Part shown: positions 44,379-51,949 of the stretch, in pieces
How positions within the stretch are numbered: position 1 is the first letter of the stretch
Layout: every line of letters starts with the position of its first letter
From: Mitsuaria sp. GD03876
GTDB lineage: Bacteria; Pseudomonadota; Gammaproteobacteria; Burkholderiales; Burkholderiaceae_C
Reading direction: 5' to 3'
Assembly: GCF_029840635.1 (NCBI RefSeq)
Contig: NZ_JAOCCU010000025.1
Span: 27,957-91,956, forward strand
Length of the DNA: 64,000 nt
Translations under genes and position numbers: made by a program
Notes under the pieces: model-generated
Told to the model about the DNA's origin: nothing
The model's input: only the letters and a program-made list of their open reading frames with translations
Databases searched by the model: none

Positions 44379-44753
44379 TCAGTCCTCGATCAGCAGCGCC
44401 GCCAGCACCGCGCGGCCCTCGCTGGCCAGCACGTTGTAGGTGCGGCAGGCGGCGCCGATGTCCATCGTCTCCATGCCGATGCGCGCGTCGATCAGCGCGC
44501 GGTACAGCGCCGGCTTGGCGAAGCGGATCCTGGAGCCGCTGCCGAACACCACCAGTTCCGGCTTGAGCGCCAGGATGCGTTCGAAGTGCGCGTCGGTGAG
44601 GTCCTCGAAGCGGGCGACCTGCCAGTCCTGCGGCTGGCCCTTCCACGGCACCAGCACGCTGTGGGCCTGCTCGACGCCGTTGACCCACACGTGGCGCAGG
44701 TCGTGCTTGGAGATCATGTTGCCGCCGAGCGGCTGGTCGGGTTGAAATTTCAT
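44379..44753 (-). CDS. Mth938-like (DUF498/NDUFAF3-family) protein
   Basis: 124-aa soluble protein of the Mth938/Xcc1710 family; the eukaryotic relative NDUFAF3 helps assemble respiratory complex I, but the bacterial role is not known. Family features are VWVNGVEQAHSVLVPWKG, LALKPELVVFGSGSRIRF and IDIGAACRTYNVLASEGR-type sequence (here MDIGAACRTYNVLASEGR). The ATG at 44751-44753 gives MKFQPDQPLGG. It is divergent from alaA and lies upstream of bcp on the same strand. Confidence 0.88.
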   Translation of the reverse strand: MKFQPDQPLGGNMISKHDLRHVWVNGVEQAHSVLVPWKGQPQDWQVARFEDLTDAHFERILALKPELVVFGSGSRIRFAKPALYRALIDARIGMETMDIGAACRTYNVLASEGRAVLAALLIED

Positions 44754-44897
44754 TGAGGCTGATTTTGGCAGCGACGCAGGGTGGCGCCGCGCGGCGCGTC
44801 CATTACCCGCGATAACCCTGTGTTTAAATCGACGGTCCTCGATTTTCCCCTCTGGGAATCTCGCCCCGACCCGCTGAAACCCCGCACCGGAGCCATC

Positions 44898-46124
44898 TTG
44901 AGAACCGTCACCAAGTCCAGCAAATTGGCCAATGTCTGCTACGACATCCGAGGACCCGTGCTGGACAAGGCCCGGCAGATGGAGGAAGAGGGCCAGAAGA
45001 TCATCAAGCTCAACATCGGCAACATCGCCGCGTTCGGCCTGATGCCGCCCGACGAGATCGTGCAGGACATGATCCGCAACCTGCCCGACGCGGCCGGGTA
45101 TACCGATTCCAAGGGCCTGTTCGCGCCGCGCAAGGCGGTGGTCCATTACTGCCAGGAAAAGGGCATCCGCGGCGTCGCCGTGGACGACGTCTACCTCGGC
45201 AACGGCGCGTCCGAGCTGATCGTGATGGCGCTCAACGCGATGCTGGACAACGGCGACGAGGTGCTGCTGCCCGCGCCGGACTACCCGCTGTACACGGCCG
45301 CCGTGGCGCTGTCGGGCGGCAACCCGGTGCACTACGTCTGCGACGAGTCGAGCGACTGGTTCCCCGACATCGCCGACATCAAGGCCAAGATCACGCCGCG
45401 CACGAAGGCGATCGTCGTGATCAACCCGAACAACCCGACCGGCGCGCTGTATCCCGAGGCGCTGCTGCGCGAGATCGTCGAGCTGGCGCGCCAGCACCAG
45501 CTGATCATCCTGGCCGACGAGATCTACGACAAGACGCTCTACGACGGCCATGTCCACACCAGCATCGCCGCGCTGTCGGACGACGTGCTGACGCTGACCT
45601 TCAACGGCCTGTCCAAGAACTACCGCAGCTGCGGCTACCGCGCCGGCTGGATGGTGGTGTCGGGCGACAAGCGCCATGCGCTGGACTACATCACCGGGCT
45701 GAACATGCTGGCCTCGATGCGCTTGTGCGCCAACACGCCGGGCCAGCTCGCGATCCAGACCGCACTGGGCGGCTACCAGTCGATCAAGGACCTGGTGGCG
45801 CCGGGCGGCCGGCTGGCGCGCCAGCGCGACCTCGCCTACGAGCTGCTGTCGCAGATTCCCGGCGTGAGCGTGGTCAAGCCCAAGGCCGCGCTGTACATGT
45901 TCCCCCGCCTCGACCCCAAGATCTATCCGATCGAGGACGACCAGCAGTTCGCCTACGAGCTGCTGGCCGAGGAGAAGGTGCTGATCGTCCAGGGGACGGG
46001 CTTCAACTGGAAGGCCCCCGATCATTTCCGGCTCGTGTTCCTGCCCAACACGGACGATCTCCGTGAAGCCGTCGGCCGCATCGAGCGTTTCCTGGCGGTC
46101 TATCGCAAACGCCACGGACGCTGA
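44898..46124 (+). CDS. alaA: Alanine/glutamate-pyruvate aminotransferase
   Basis: Class I PLP aminotransferase of 408 aa interconverting pyruvate/glutamate and alanine/2-oxoglutarate. Family blocks are VCYDIRGPVLDKARQMEEEG, INPNNPTGALYP, LADEIYDKTLYDG and FNGLSKNYRSCGYRAGW with the PLP lysine (Lys240). TTG at 44898 is preferred: it gives MRTVTKSSKLANVCYDIRG, which matches where the family begins, and GGAG lies 8 bases upstream. The ATG at 44781 would add 39 residues of non-family sequence. It is followed after 29 bases by hom, an arrangement common in Burkholderiales. Confidence 0.92.
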   Translation: MRTVTKSSKLANVCYDIRGPVLDKARQMEEEGQKIIKLNIGNIAAFGLMPPDEIVQDMIRNLPDAAGYTDSKGLFAPRKAVVHYCQEKGIRGVAVDDVYLGNGASELIVMALNAMLDNGDEVLLPAPDYPLYTAAVALSGGNPVHYVCDESSDWFPDIADIKAKITPRTKAIVVINPNNPTGALYPEALLREIVELARQHQLIILADEIYDKTLYDGHVHTSIAALSDDVLTLTFNGLSKNYRSCGYRAGWMVVSGDKRHALDYITGLNMLASMRLCANTPGQLAIQTALGGYQSIKDLVAPGGRLARQRDLAYELLSQIPGVSVVKPKAALYMFPRLDPKIYPIEDDQQFAYELLAEEKVLIVQGTGFNWKAPDHFRLVFLPNTDDLREAVGRIERFLAVYRKRHGR

Positions 46125-46153
46125 CCCCTCGACCCTCTGAAAGATCCAAGACG

Positions 46154-47476
46154 ATGAACCCGATCAAAGTTGGCCTGCTGGGCATTGGCACCGTCGGCGG
46201 AGGCACCTTCCAGGTGCTGCGCCGCAACCAGGAAGAGATCCGCGGACGCGCCGGCCGCGGCATCGAGATCGCGATGGTGGCGGACCTGGACGTCGAGCGC
46301 GCCCGCAGCATCGTCGGCGACGCCTGCACCGTGGTGTCGGACGCGCGCGCGGTGATCGCCAATCCGGAGATCGACATCGTCGTCGAGCTGATCGGCGGCT
46401 ACGGCGTCGCGCGCACGCTGGTGCTGGACGCGATCAAGGCCGGCAAGCACGTGGTGACGGCCAACAAGGCGCTGCTGGCGGTGCACGGCAGCGAGATCTT
46501 CGCCGCGGCCCGCGAGAAGGGCGTGATGGTCGCCTTCGAGGCGGCGGTCGCCGGTGGCATCCCCATCATCAAGGCACTGCGCGAGGGCCTGACGGCCAAC
46601 CGCATCGAGTGGATCGCCGGGATCATCAACGGCACGACCAACTTCATCCTGTCGGAGATGCGCTCCAAGGGGCTGGACTTCGCGACGGTGCTCAAGGAGG
46701 CGCAGCGGCTCGGGTACGCCGAGGCCGATCCGACCTTCGACATCGAGGGCGTCGACGCCGCGCACAAGGCCACGATCATGAGCGCGATCGCCTTCGGCAT
46801 CCCGGTGCAGTTCGAGCAGGCCCACGTCGAGGGCATCACCCAGCTGCAGGCCACCGACATCAAGTACGCCGAGCAGCTCGGCTACCGCATCAAGCTGCTG
46901 GGCATCGCGCGCCGCCGCCAGGACGTGAAGGACGGCGGCATCGAGCTGCGCGTGCATCCGACGCTGATCCCGGCGGGCCGGCTGATCGCCAACGTCGAGG
47001 GCGCGATGAACGCGGTGCTGGTGCAGGCCGACGCGGTCGGCACGACGCTGTACTACGGCAAGGGCGCGGGCGCGGAGCCGACGGCCTCGGCGGTGATCGC
47101 CGACCTGGTGGACATCACGCGGCTGGCGACGGCCGATCCGGACCACCGCGTGCCGCACCTGGCCTTCCAGCCCGACGCGATGAACGACACGCCGATCCTG
47201 CCGATGGCGCAGGTGCAGACGGCCTTCTACCTGCGGCTGCGGGTGGCGGACCAGGCGGGCGTGCTGTCGAGCATCACGACCATCCTGGCCGAGCACGGCA
47301 TCAGCATCGACGCGGTGCTGCAGCGCGAGTCCGCCGAGGGCGAGAGCCAGACCGACCTGATCATCCTGACGCACGACACGCTGGAAGGCCGCATGAGCGA
47401 GGCGCTGGCGAAGATGCAGGCGCTGCCGACGGTGCTGGCGCCGATCGTGAAGCTGCGCAAGGAAGAGCTGGCGTGA
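46154..47476 (+). CDS. hom: Homoserine dehydrogenase
   Basis: NAD(P)H-dependent enzyme of 440 aa reducing aspartate semialdehyde to homoserine for threonine and methionine synthesis. The Rossmann motif is GLLGIGTVGGGTFQVL; HVVTANKALLAVHG and the substrate-binding segment WIAGIINGTTNFILSEM follow, with the active-site region YAEADPTFDIEGVDAAHK. The C-terminal ACT domain (FYLRLRVADQAGVLSSITTI) allows threonine feedback. Its stop overlaps the thrC start by GTGA, giving a coupled hom-thrC pair. Confidence 0.96.
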   Translation: MNPIKVGLLGIGTVGGGTFQVLRRNQEEIRGRAGRGIEIAMVADLDVERARSIVGDACTVVSDARAVIANPEIDIVVELIGGYGVARTLVLDAIKAGKHVVTANKALLAVHGSEIFAAAREKGVMVAFEAAVAGGIPIIKALREGLTANRIEWIAGIINGTTNFILSEMRSKGLDFATVLKEAQRLGYAEADPTFDIEGVDAAHKATIMSAIAFGIPVQFEQAHVEGITQLQATDIKYAEQLGYRIKLLGIARRRQDVKDGGIELRVHPTLIPAGRLIANVEGAMNAVLVQADAVGTTLYYGKGAGAEPTASAVIADLVDITRLATADPDHRVPHLAFQPDAMNDTPILPMAQVQTAFYLRLRVADQAGVLSSITTILAEHGISIDAVLQRESAEGESQTDLIILTHDTLEGRMSEALAKMQALPTVLAPIVKLRKEELA

Positions 47477-48882
47477 AGTACCTGAGCACCCGCGGCGACA
47501 CCACCGAGCGCCATTTCTGCGACATCCTGCTGGAGGGCCTCGCGCCCGACGGCGGGCTGTACCTGCCGACCTCGTATCCGCGCGTCGACGCCGCCACGCT
47601 CGCGCGCTGGCGCGGCCTGTCGTACGCGGACCTCGCCATCGAGATCCTGTCGCTGTACATCGACGACATCCCGGCCGACGACCTGAAGGCGCTGGCGCGT
47701 CGCACCTACACCGAGGCCGTCTTCGGCACGCCCGAGATCACGCCGCTCAAGCCGCTGGAACCGGGCCTGGCGCTGGTGGCGCTGTCCAACGGACCGACGC
47801 TCGCGTTCAAGGACATGGCGATGCAGCTGCTGGGCCAGCTGTTCGAGTACGAGCTCCAGCGCCGCGGCGAGACGCTCAACATCCTGGGCGCGACCTCCGG
47901 CGACACCGGCAGCGCCGCCGAGTACGCGATGCGCGGCAAGGCCGGCATCCAGGTCTTCATGCTGAGCCCGCACGGCCGCATGAGCCCGTTCCAGCAGGCG
48001 CAGATGTTCAGCCTGTCGGATCCCAACATCCACAACATCGCCGTGCAGGGCGTGTTCGACGACTGCCAGGACATCGTCAAGGCCGTGTCCAACGACCTGG
48101 CGTTCAAGCGCGGTCATCGCATCGGCACCGTCAACTCGATCAACTGGGCGCGGCTGCTGGCGCAGGTCGTCTATTACTTCGCGGCCTACTTCCAGGCGAC
48201 GAGGACGGACGCCGAGCGCGTCAGCTTCACCGTCCCGTCGGGCAACTTCGGCAACGTCTGCGCGGGCCACGTGGCGCGGATGATGGGCCTGCCGATCGAG
48301 CGCCTGGTCGTCGCGACCAACGAGAACGACGTGCTCGACGAGTTCTTCCGCACCGGCGTCTACCGCCCGCGCGGCGCCGAGCACACGCTGGAGACCTCGA
48401 GCCCGTCGATGGACATCTCCAAGGCCAGCAACTTCGAGCGCTTCGTGTTCGACCTGCTGGACCGCGACGCGGCCCGCGTGAATCGGCTGTTCGGCGAGGA
48501 GCTGGCCGCCAAGGGCTTCTTCGAGATCACCGCCGAGGAGCGCGCCCGGATCGCCGGGCGTTATGGCTTCGTCTCGGGCCGCAGCACGCATGAGGACCGC
48601 GTCGCGACGATCCGCCAGTGCCATGCGCAGTACGGCGTGGTCATCGATACCCACACGGCCGACGGTTTGAAGGTCGCGCTGACGCAGCGCCAGGCCGGCG
48701 TGCCGATGCTGGTGCTGGAGACGGCGCTGCCGGCGAAGTTCGCCGCCACGATCGAGGAAGCGCTCGGCATCGTGCCGCCGCGGCCTGCGGCGCTGGCGGA
48801 CCTCGAGACCCGGCCCAAGCGCGTGACCGTGCTGCCGGTGTCGGTCGACCAGGTCAAGCAATTCATCGTCGAGCATGTCTGA
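47473..48882 (+). CDS. thrC: Threonine synthase
   Basis: PLP enzyme of 469 aa making threonine from O-phosphohomoserine. It starts with GTG (MKYLSTRGDTTERHFCDILL) in a GTGA overlap with hom. The PLP lysine is Lys113 in PTLAFKDMAMQLLG. Further motifs are ILGATSGDTGSAAEYAMRG, TVNSINWARLLAQVVYY and VPSGNFGNVCAGHVARMMG. Length and layout match the proteobacterial class. Its 3' end overlaps moeA by 8 bases. Confidence 0.96.
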   Translation: MKYLSTRGDTTERHFCDILLEGLAPDGGLYLPTSYPRVDAATLARWRGLSYADLAIEILSLYIDDIPADDLKALARRTYTEAVFGTPEITPLKPLEPGLALVALSNGPTLAFKDMAMQLLGQLFEYELQRRGETLNILGATSGDTGSAAEYAMRGKAGIQVFMLSPHGRMSPFQQAQMFSLSDPNIHNIAVQGVFDDCQDIVKAVSNDLAFKRGHRIGTVNSINWARLLAQVVYYFAAYFQATRTDAERVSFTVPSGNFGNVCAGHVARMMGLPIERLVVATNENDVLDEFFRTGVYRPRGAEHTLETSSPSMDISKASNFERFVFDLLDRDAARVNRLFGEELAAKGFFEITAEERARIAGRYGFVSGRSTHEDRVATIRQCHAQYGVVIDTHTADGLKVALTQRQAGVPMLVLETALPAKFAATIEEALGIVPPRPAALADLETRPKRVTVLPVSVDQVKQFIVEHV

Positions 48883-50155
48883 CACGACCCCCGCTCCGGG
48901 CGGCCCGACGCCGCGCGCGCCGATGCTGCCGATGGAGGAGGCGATCGAGCGCCTGCTGTCGCAGGTGACGTCGCTGGGCCGGACCGAGTCGGTCGCGACG
49001 CCGCTGGCGCGCGGCCGGGTGCTGGCGCGGGACCTGGTCTCGCCGCTGGACGTGCCGCCCTACGACAACAGCGCGATGGACGGCTACGCGATGCGCGCGG
49101 CCGACGTCGCGGCGCTGGGCGGCGAGGGCGCGGTCCTGCCGGTGTCGCAGCGCGTGCCGGCGGGCTCCGTGCCCGGGCCGCTGCAGCCGGGCACGGCGGC
49201 GCGGATCTTCACCGGCGCGACGGTGCCCGACGGCGCCGACACGGTGCTGATGCAGGAGGTCTGCGAAGCGATTCCCGATGCCGCCGGCGCGAGCCTGGGG
49301 CAGGTGCGCATCCACGCGCCGCTGACACCGGGACTGCACATCCGTCGTCGCGGCGAGGACCTGCGGGTCGGCCAGCCGGTGCTGGCGGCCGGGTCGCGCC
49401 TGAACGCCGCGTCGCTGGGGCTGGCGGCCACGGCCGGCGCGGCGGCGCTCACGGTGGCGGCCAAGCCGCGCGTGGCGCTGTTCTCCACCGGCGACGAGCT
49501 GGTGCTGCCCGGCGAGCCGCTGGGCCCCGGCCAGATCTACAACTCCAACCGCACGACGCTGCACGCGCTGCTGCTGGCGATGGGCTGCGAGGTGCGGGAC
49601 CTGGGCATCGTGCCGGACTCGCTGGAGGCGACGCGCGCCGCGCTGCGCGAGGCCGCGAAGGACGCGGACCTGATCCTCAGCTCCGGCGGCGTGTCCGTCG
49701 GCGAGGAGGACCACCTCAAGCCCGCGCTCGAGCACGAAGGCCGGCTGGACCTGTGGCAGATCGCGATCAAGCCGGGCAAGCCGCTGGCGTTCGGCGAGGT
49801 CACCAGCGTCGGCGGCCGCACCTGGTTCATGGGCCTGCCCGGCAATCCGGTGTCGAGCTTCGTGACCTTCCTGCTGTTCGTGCGGCCGGTGCTGCTGCGG
49901 ATGCAGGGCGCGACGCAGCTGGCGCCGCGCGGCTTCCTGCTGCCGGCCGAGTTCACCTGGACCAAGGCCGACAAGCGCCGCGAGTTCCTGCGCGCGAAGC
50001 TGAGCGACGCGGGTGGGTTGCAGCTGTTCGGCAACCAGAGTTCAGGCGTGATGAGTTCGGCCGCTTGGGCCGACGGGCTGATCGACCTGCCGCCGGGCAG
50101 CACGGTCGAGCCCGGGCAGGTGCTGCGCTTCCTGCCGTTCAACGACCTGTTCTGA
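48875..50155 (+). CDS. moeA: Molybdopterin molybdotransferase MoeA
   Basis: Cytoplasmic enzyme of 426 aa inserting molybdenum into adenylylated molybdopterin. Motifs are PPYDNSAMDGYAMRAADV, GTAARIFTGATVPDGADTVL, FSTGDELVLPGEPLGPGQIY and LILSSGGVSVGEEDHLK, and the final domain (GLPGNPVSSFVTFLLFVRPV) is complete. The ATG at 48875 overlaps thrC. hom-thrC-moeA-moaD is a known Burkholderiales order. A 71-base gap with an octamer repeat separates it from moaD. Confidence 0.95.
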   Translation: MSDTTPAPGGPTPRAPMLPMEEAIERLLSQVTSLGRTESVATPLARGRVLARDLVSPLDVPPYDNSAMDGYAMRAADVAALGGEGAVLPVSQRVPAGSVPGPLQPGTAARIFTGATVPDGADTVLMQEVCEAIPDAAGASLGQVRIHAPLTPGLHIRRRGEDLRVGQPVLAAGSRLNAASLGLAATAGAAALTVAAKPRVALFSTGDELVLPGEPLGPGQIYNSNRTTLHALLLAMGCEVRDLGIVPDSLEATRAALREAAKDADLILSSGGVSVGEEDHLKPALEHEGRLDLWQIAIKPGKPLAFGEVTSVGGRTWFMGLPGNPVSSFVTFLLFVRPVLLRMQGATQLAPRGFLLPAEFTWTKADKRREFLRAKLSDAGGLQLFGNQSSGVMSSAAWADGLIDLPPGSTVEPGQVLRFLPFNDLF

Positions 50156-50176
50156 GGTCCGACGCTCCGGCGCTTG

Positions 50177-50216
50177 CGACCTCCCGACCTCCCGACCTTT
50201 CGACCCTTCGACGAGC
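50177..50216 (+). repeat. 8-bp tandem repeat between moeA and moaD
   Basis: Four units of CGACCTCC type (the first two identical, then CGACCTTT and CGACCCTT) and a fifth partial unit fill 50177-50216, between the moeA stop and the moaD start. The unit is not a multiple of three and lies in non-coding sequence, so changes in copy number would alter only the spacer. Confidence 0.7.
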
Positions 50217-50226
50217 CGACTTCCAG

Positions 50227-50478
50227 ATGACGATCACCGTGCGTTACTTCGCCTCGCTGCGTGAGGCCCTCGGCACCGACGAGCGCATCGCGCATCACGC
50301 CGGCGCGACGCTGGGCTCGATCCGCGACGCGCTGATCGCGACCGACGCCGCGCACGCCGAGGCGCTGGCGCGCGGCAAGGCGATCCGCTGCGCGCTGGAC
50401 CAGCAGATCCTGCCGGAGGACACGCCGGTGAAGGACGGCTCGGAAGTGGCGTTCTTTCCGCCGGTGACCGGCGGTTGA
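50227..50478 (+). CDS. moaD: Molybdopterin synthase sulfur carrier subunit MoaD
   Basis: 83-aa ubiquitin-fold protein whose C-terminal glycine is thiocarboxylated to donate sulfur to precursor Z. It begins MTITVRYFASLREALGTDER and ends FFPPVTGG with the required Gly-Gly. Partner MoaE, usually encoded next, is not found after it in this window. A stem-loop at 50517-50534 ends the operon. Confidence 0.94.
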   Translation: MTITVRYFASLREALGTDERIAHHAGATLGSIRDALIATDAAHAEALARGKAIRCALDQQILPEDTPVKDGSEVAFFPPVTGG

Positions 50479-50516
50479 GCGTGGAGGGCCGCGGGATGCG
50501 TGCCCTCCGAACATTC

Positions 50517-50534
50517 GCACCCCCGTCGGGGTGC
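50517..50534 (+). terminator. Terminator-like stem-loop after moaD
   Basis: Arms GCACCCC (50517-50523) and GGGGTGC (50528-50534) pair perfectly around a CGTC tetraloop, followed by CGCCTT. A second stem (GGAGGGC at 50483-50489 with GCCCTCC at 50502-50508) precedes it. Together they may end the alaA/hom/moeA transcript; the U-run is poor. Confidence 0.5.
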
Positions 50535-50681
50535 CGCCTTCAGCACGAGACTTCCAGCCGCCTGGTCAGGCACTGATCCCGCATCGCCACGAAGCGTGGA
50601 GGTGGAGATGGCCGGGTCGTTGTTCCAACGAGGGGTTGAGCGCGATGCTCGCCAATGGACAGTTAAAAGAGGTGAACTGTG

Positions 50682-50999
50682 ATGCGAAAACGGAAGAATG
50701 ACACCGTGAAGGAACTGCTGAAGTTCAGCCGGGAGCTGCATGCCTGCGGCATCTTCGACGATGGGGCAATCCGAAGGATCGAGCACGCCGGGATGTTGCC
50801 GCCCGAACCCCTGACGCCGAAGGATTTCCGACTGATCCGGGAACAGTCCTCCTACAGCGTGTACACCTTGGCCCGCATGCTCAACACGACCGCGCGCCGC
50901 TATCGCCGCTGGGAACTCGGGCAAGGCAAGCCCCACGGCGCGGAGCTGAGGCTGCTGCGCATGTTGCGGGAACGTGGCGTGGACGCCGTGTTCCCGTGA
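50682..50999 (+). CDS. Orphan XRE/HigA-like helix-turn-helix protein
   Basis: 105-aa DNA-binding protein with an AT-richer coding sequence than its flanks. It starts MRKRKNDTVKELLKFSRELH. The C-terminal half (FRLIREQSSYSVYTLARMLN, then TTARRYRRWELGQGKPHGAE) is a helix-turn-helix close to NadS/HigA antitoxins, ending with the usual LLRMLRERG helix. AGAGGTG lies just upstream; a GTG at 50679 is an alternative start. Such antitoxins usually sit next to a RelE-like toxin gene; none is seen upstream (203-base gap) or downstream. It may be the remnant of a toxin-antitoxin pair or an independent regulator. Confidence 0.7.
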   Translation: MRKRKNDTVKELLKFSRELHACGIFDDGAIRRIEHAGMLPPEPLTPKDFRLIREQSSYSVYTLARMLNTTARRYRRWELGQGKPHGAELRLLRMLRERGVDAVFP

Positions 51000-51024
51000 G
51001 ACCGGGAGCCCCGCCCGCCGGCCT

Positions 51025-51837
51025 TCACTCCTTGAAATAGACCATCTGATGCGTCGACGCCAGCATGTGGCCGTCGTCGCTCCAGACCTCGGCGGTCTGG
51101 TCGAAGTAGCCGTTGCGGAAGTTGAGCGCCTTGGCCAGCGCGAGCACGTGACGGTCGCCCTGCGCGGCCAGCATCGTCGAGTCCGCATGGAAATAGGTCG
51201 TCAGCGTGACGGTGCCGATGGCCACCGGCTTGCGGCGGCGCACGAAGATGCGGGGAAAGAAGGAGTCGCAGATCGCCGCGAGGGACGGGAAGTCCAGCGG
51301 CCGTGCGGGCTCGTCGCGGACCCAGTAGCGGCTGACCGAATGCGGCTGCTCCACGCCGTCGAACGGACCCGGCCCGTAGCCGGGCAGGAAGCGCATGTCG
51401 TAGCGCGAGACCCACTTCGGCAGGAAACCGACCCGGGGCAGCGGCTCGAGGTCGGCCGCGGGCGGGACATCCGCCGGATGTTCCGCCTCCTTCGCCGACC
51501 AGGTGTCGCGTCGCTGCGCGAAGACGGCGCTGCCGGTCGCGGCGACTTCGCCGTCCTGGGTCAGCTCGAGCGTCCAGTGCTGCGTCGAGCGGTTCGTGCG
51601 GGCGGGGCGGGCCTCGATCTCGAAGGCGCCATCGGCCAGCGGGCTGCAGAAGTTGACGGTCAACGCGATGGGCTCGCCGATGCGCTCCGAGTGCAGCAGC
51701 GCCGCGTTCAGCATCGCCGCGCCGGTCGTGCCACCGAAGGGCCCCACCATGTTGGCGTAGGCCGGCGTCGTCGCGCCGGCGAAGCGATGCCCGCCGGCCG
51801 GGGCGAGGAGGATGGCGTGGTCGAAGTCGTGAGGCAT
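51025..51837 (-). CDS. Acyl-CoA thioesterase, double-hotdog family
   Basis: Predicted thioester hydrolase of 270 aa. The N-terminal hotdog (GHRFAGATTPAYANMVGPFG, then TVNFCSPLADGAFEIEARPA) and C-terminal hotdog (RYWVRDEPARPLDFPSLAAI, TVTLTTYFHADSTML) are both present, ending with AEVWSDDGHMLASTHQMVYF typical of the TesB-like group. The catalytic Asp/Gln residues cannot be fixed from sequence alone. It stands alone; the gap to the upstream oxidoreductase gene is 112 bases. Substrate is probably a short or medium acyl-CoA. Confidence 0.82.
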   Translation of the reverse strand: MPHDFDHAILLAPAGGHRFAGATTPAYANMVGPFGGTTGAAMLNAALLHSERIGEPIALTVNFCSPLADGAFEIEARPARTNRSTQHWTLELTQDGEVAATGSAVFAQRRDTWSAKEAEHPADVPPAADLEPLPRVGFLPKWVSRYDMRFLPGYGPGPFDGVEQPHSVSRYWVRDEPARPLDFPSLAAICDSFFPRIFVRRRKPVAIGTVTLTTYFHADSTMLAAQGDRHVLALAKALNFRNGYFDQTAEVWSDDGHMLASTHQMVYFKE

Positions 51838-51949
51838 CGGGGCGCTCCTGGAGCAGCGAGGATGGGGCCATTCTGCGCAAGCGCGATGACCCTGGCTGTC
51901 ACGTCAACGACCTTCGATTGGAGAGCCTCGTCTAGCGACGGCGGCGCCT

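Noticed and set aside
50500..50682. Short ORF as toxin partner of the HTH protein
   Set aside because: The 60-codon frame has no RelE/HigB features and no ribosome-binding site. It also runs through the terminator-like stem at 50517-50534.
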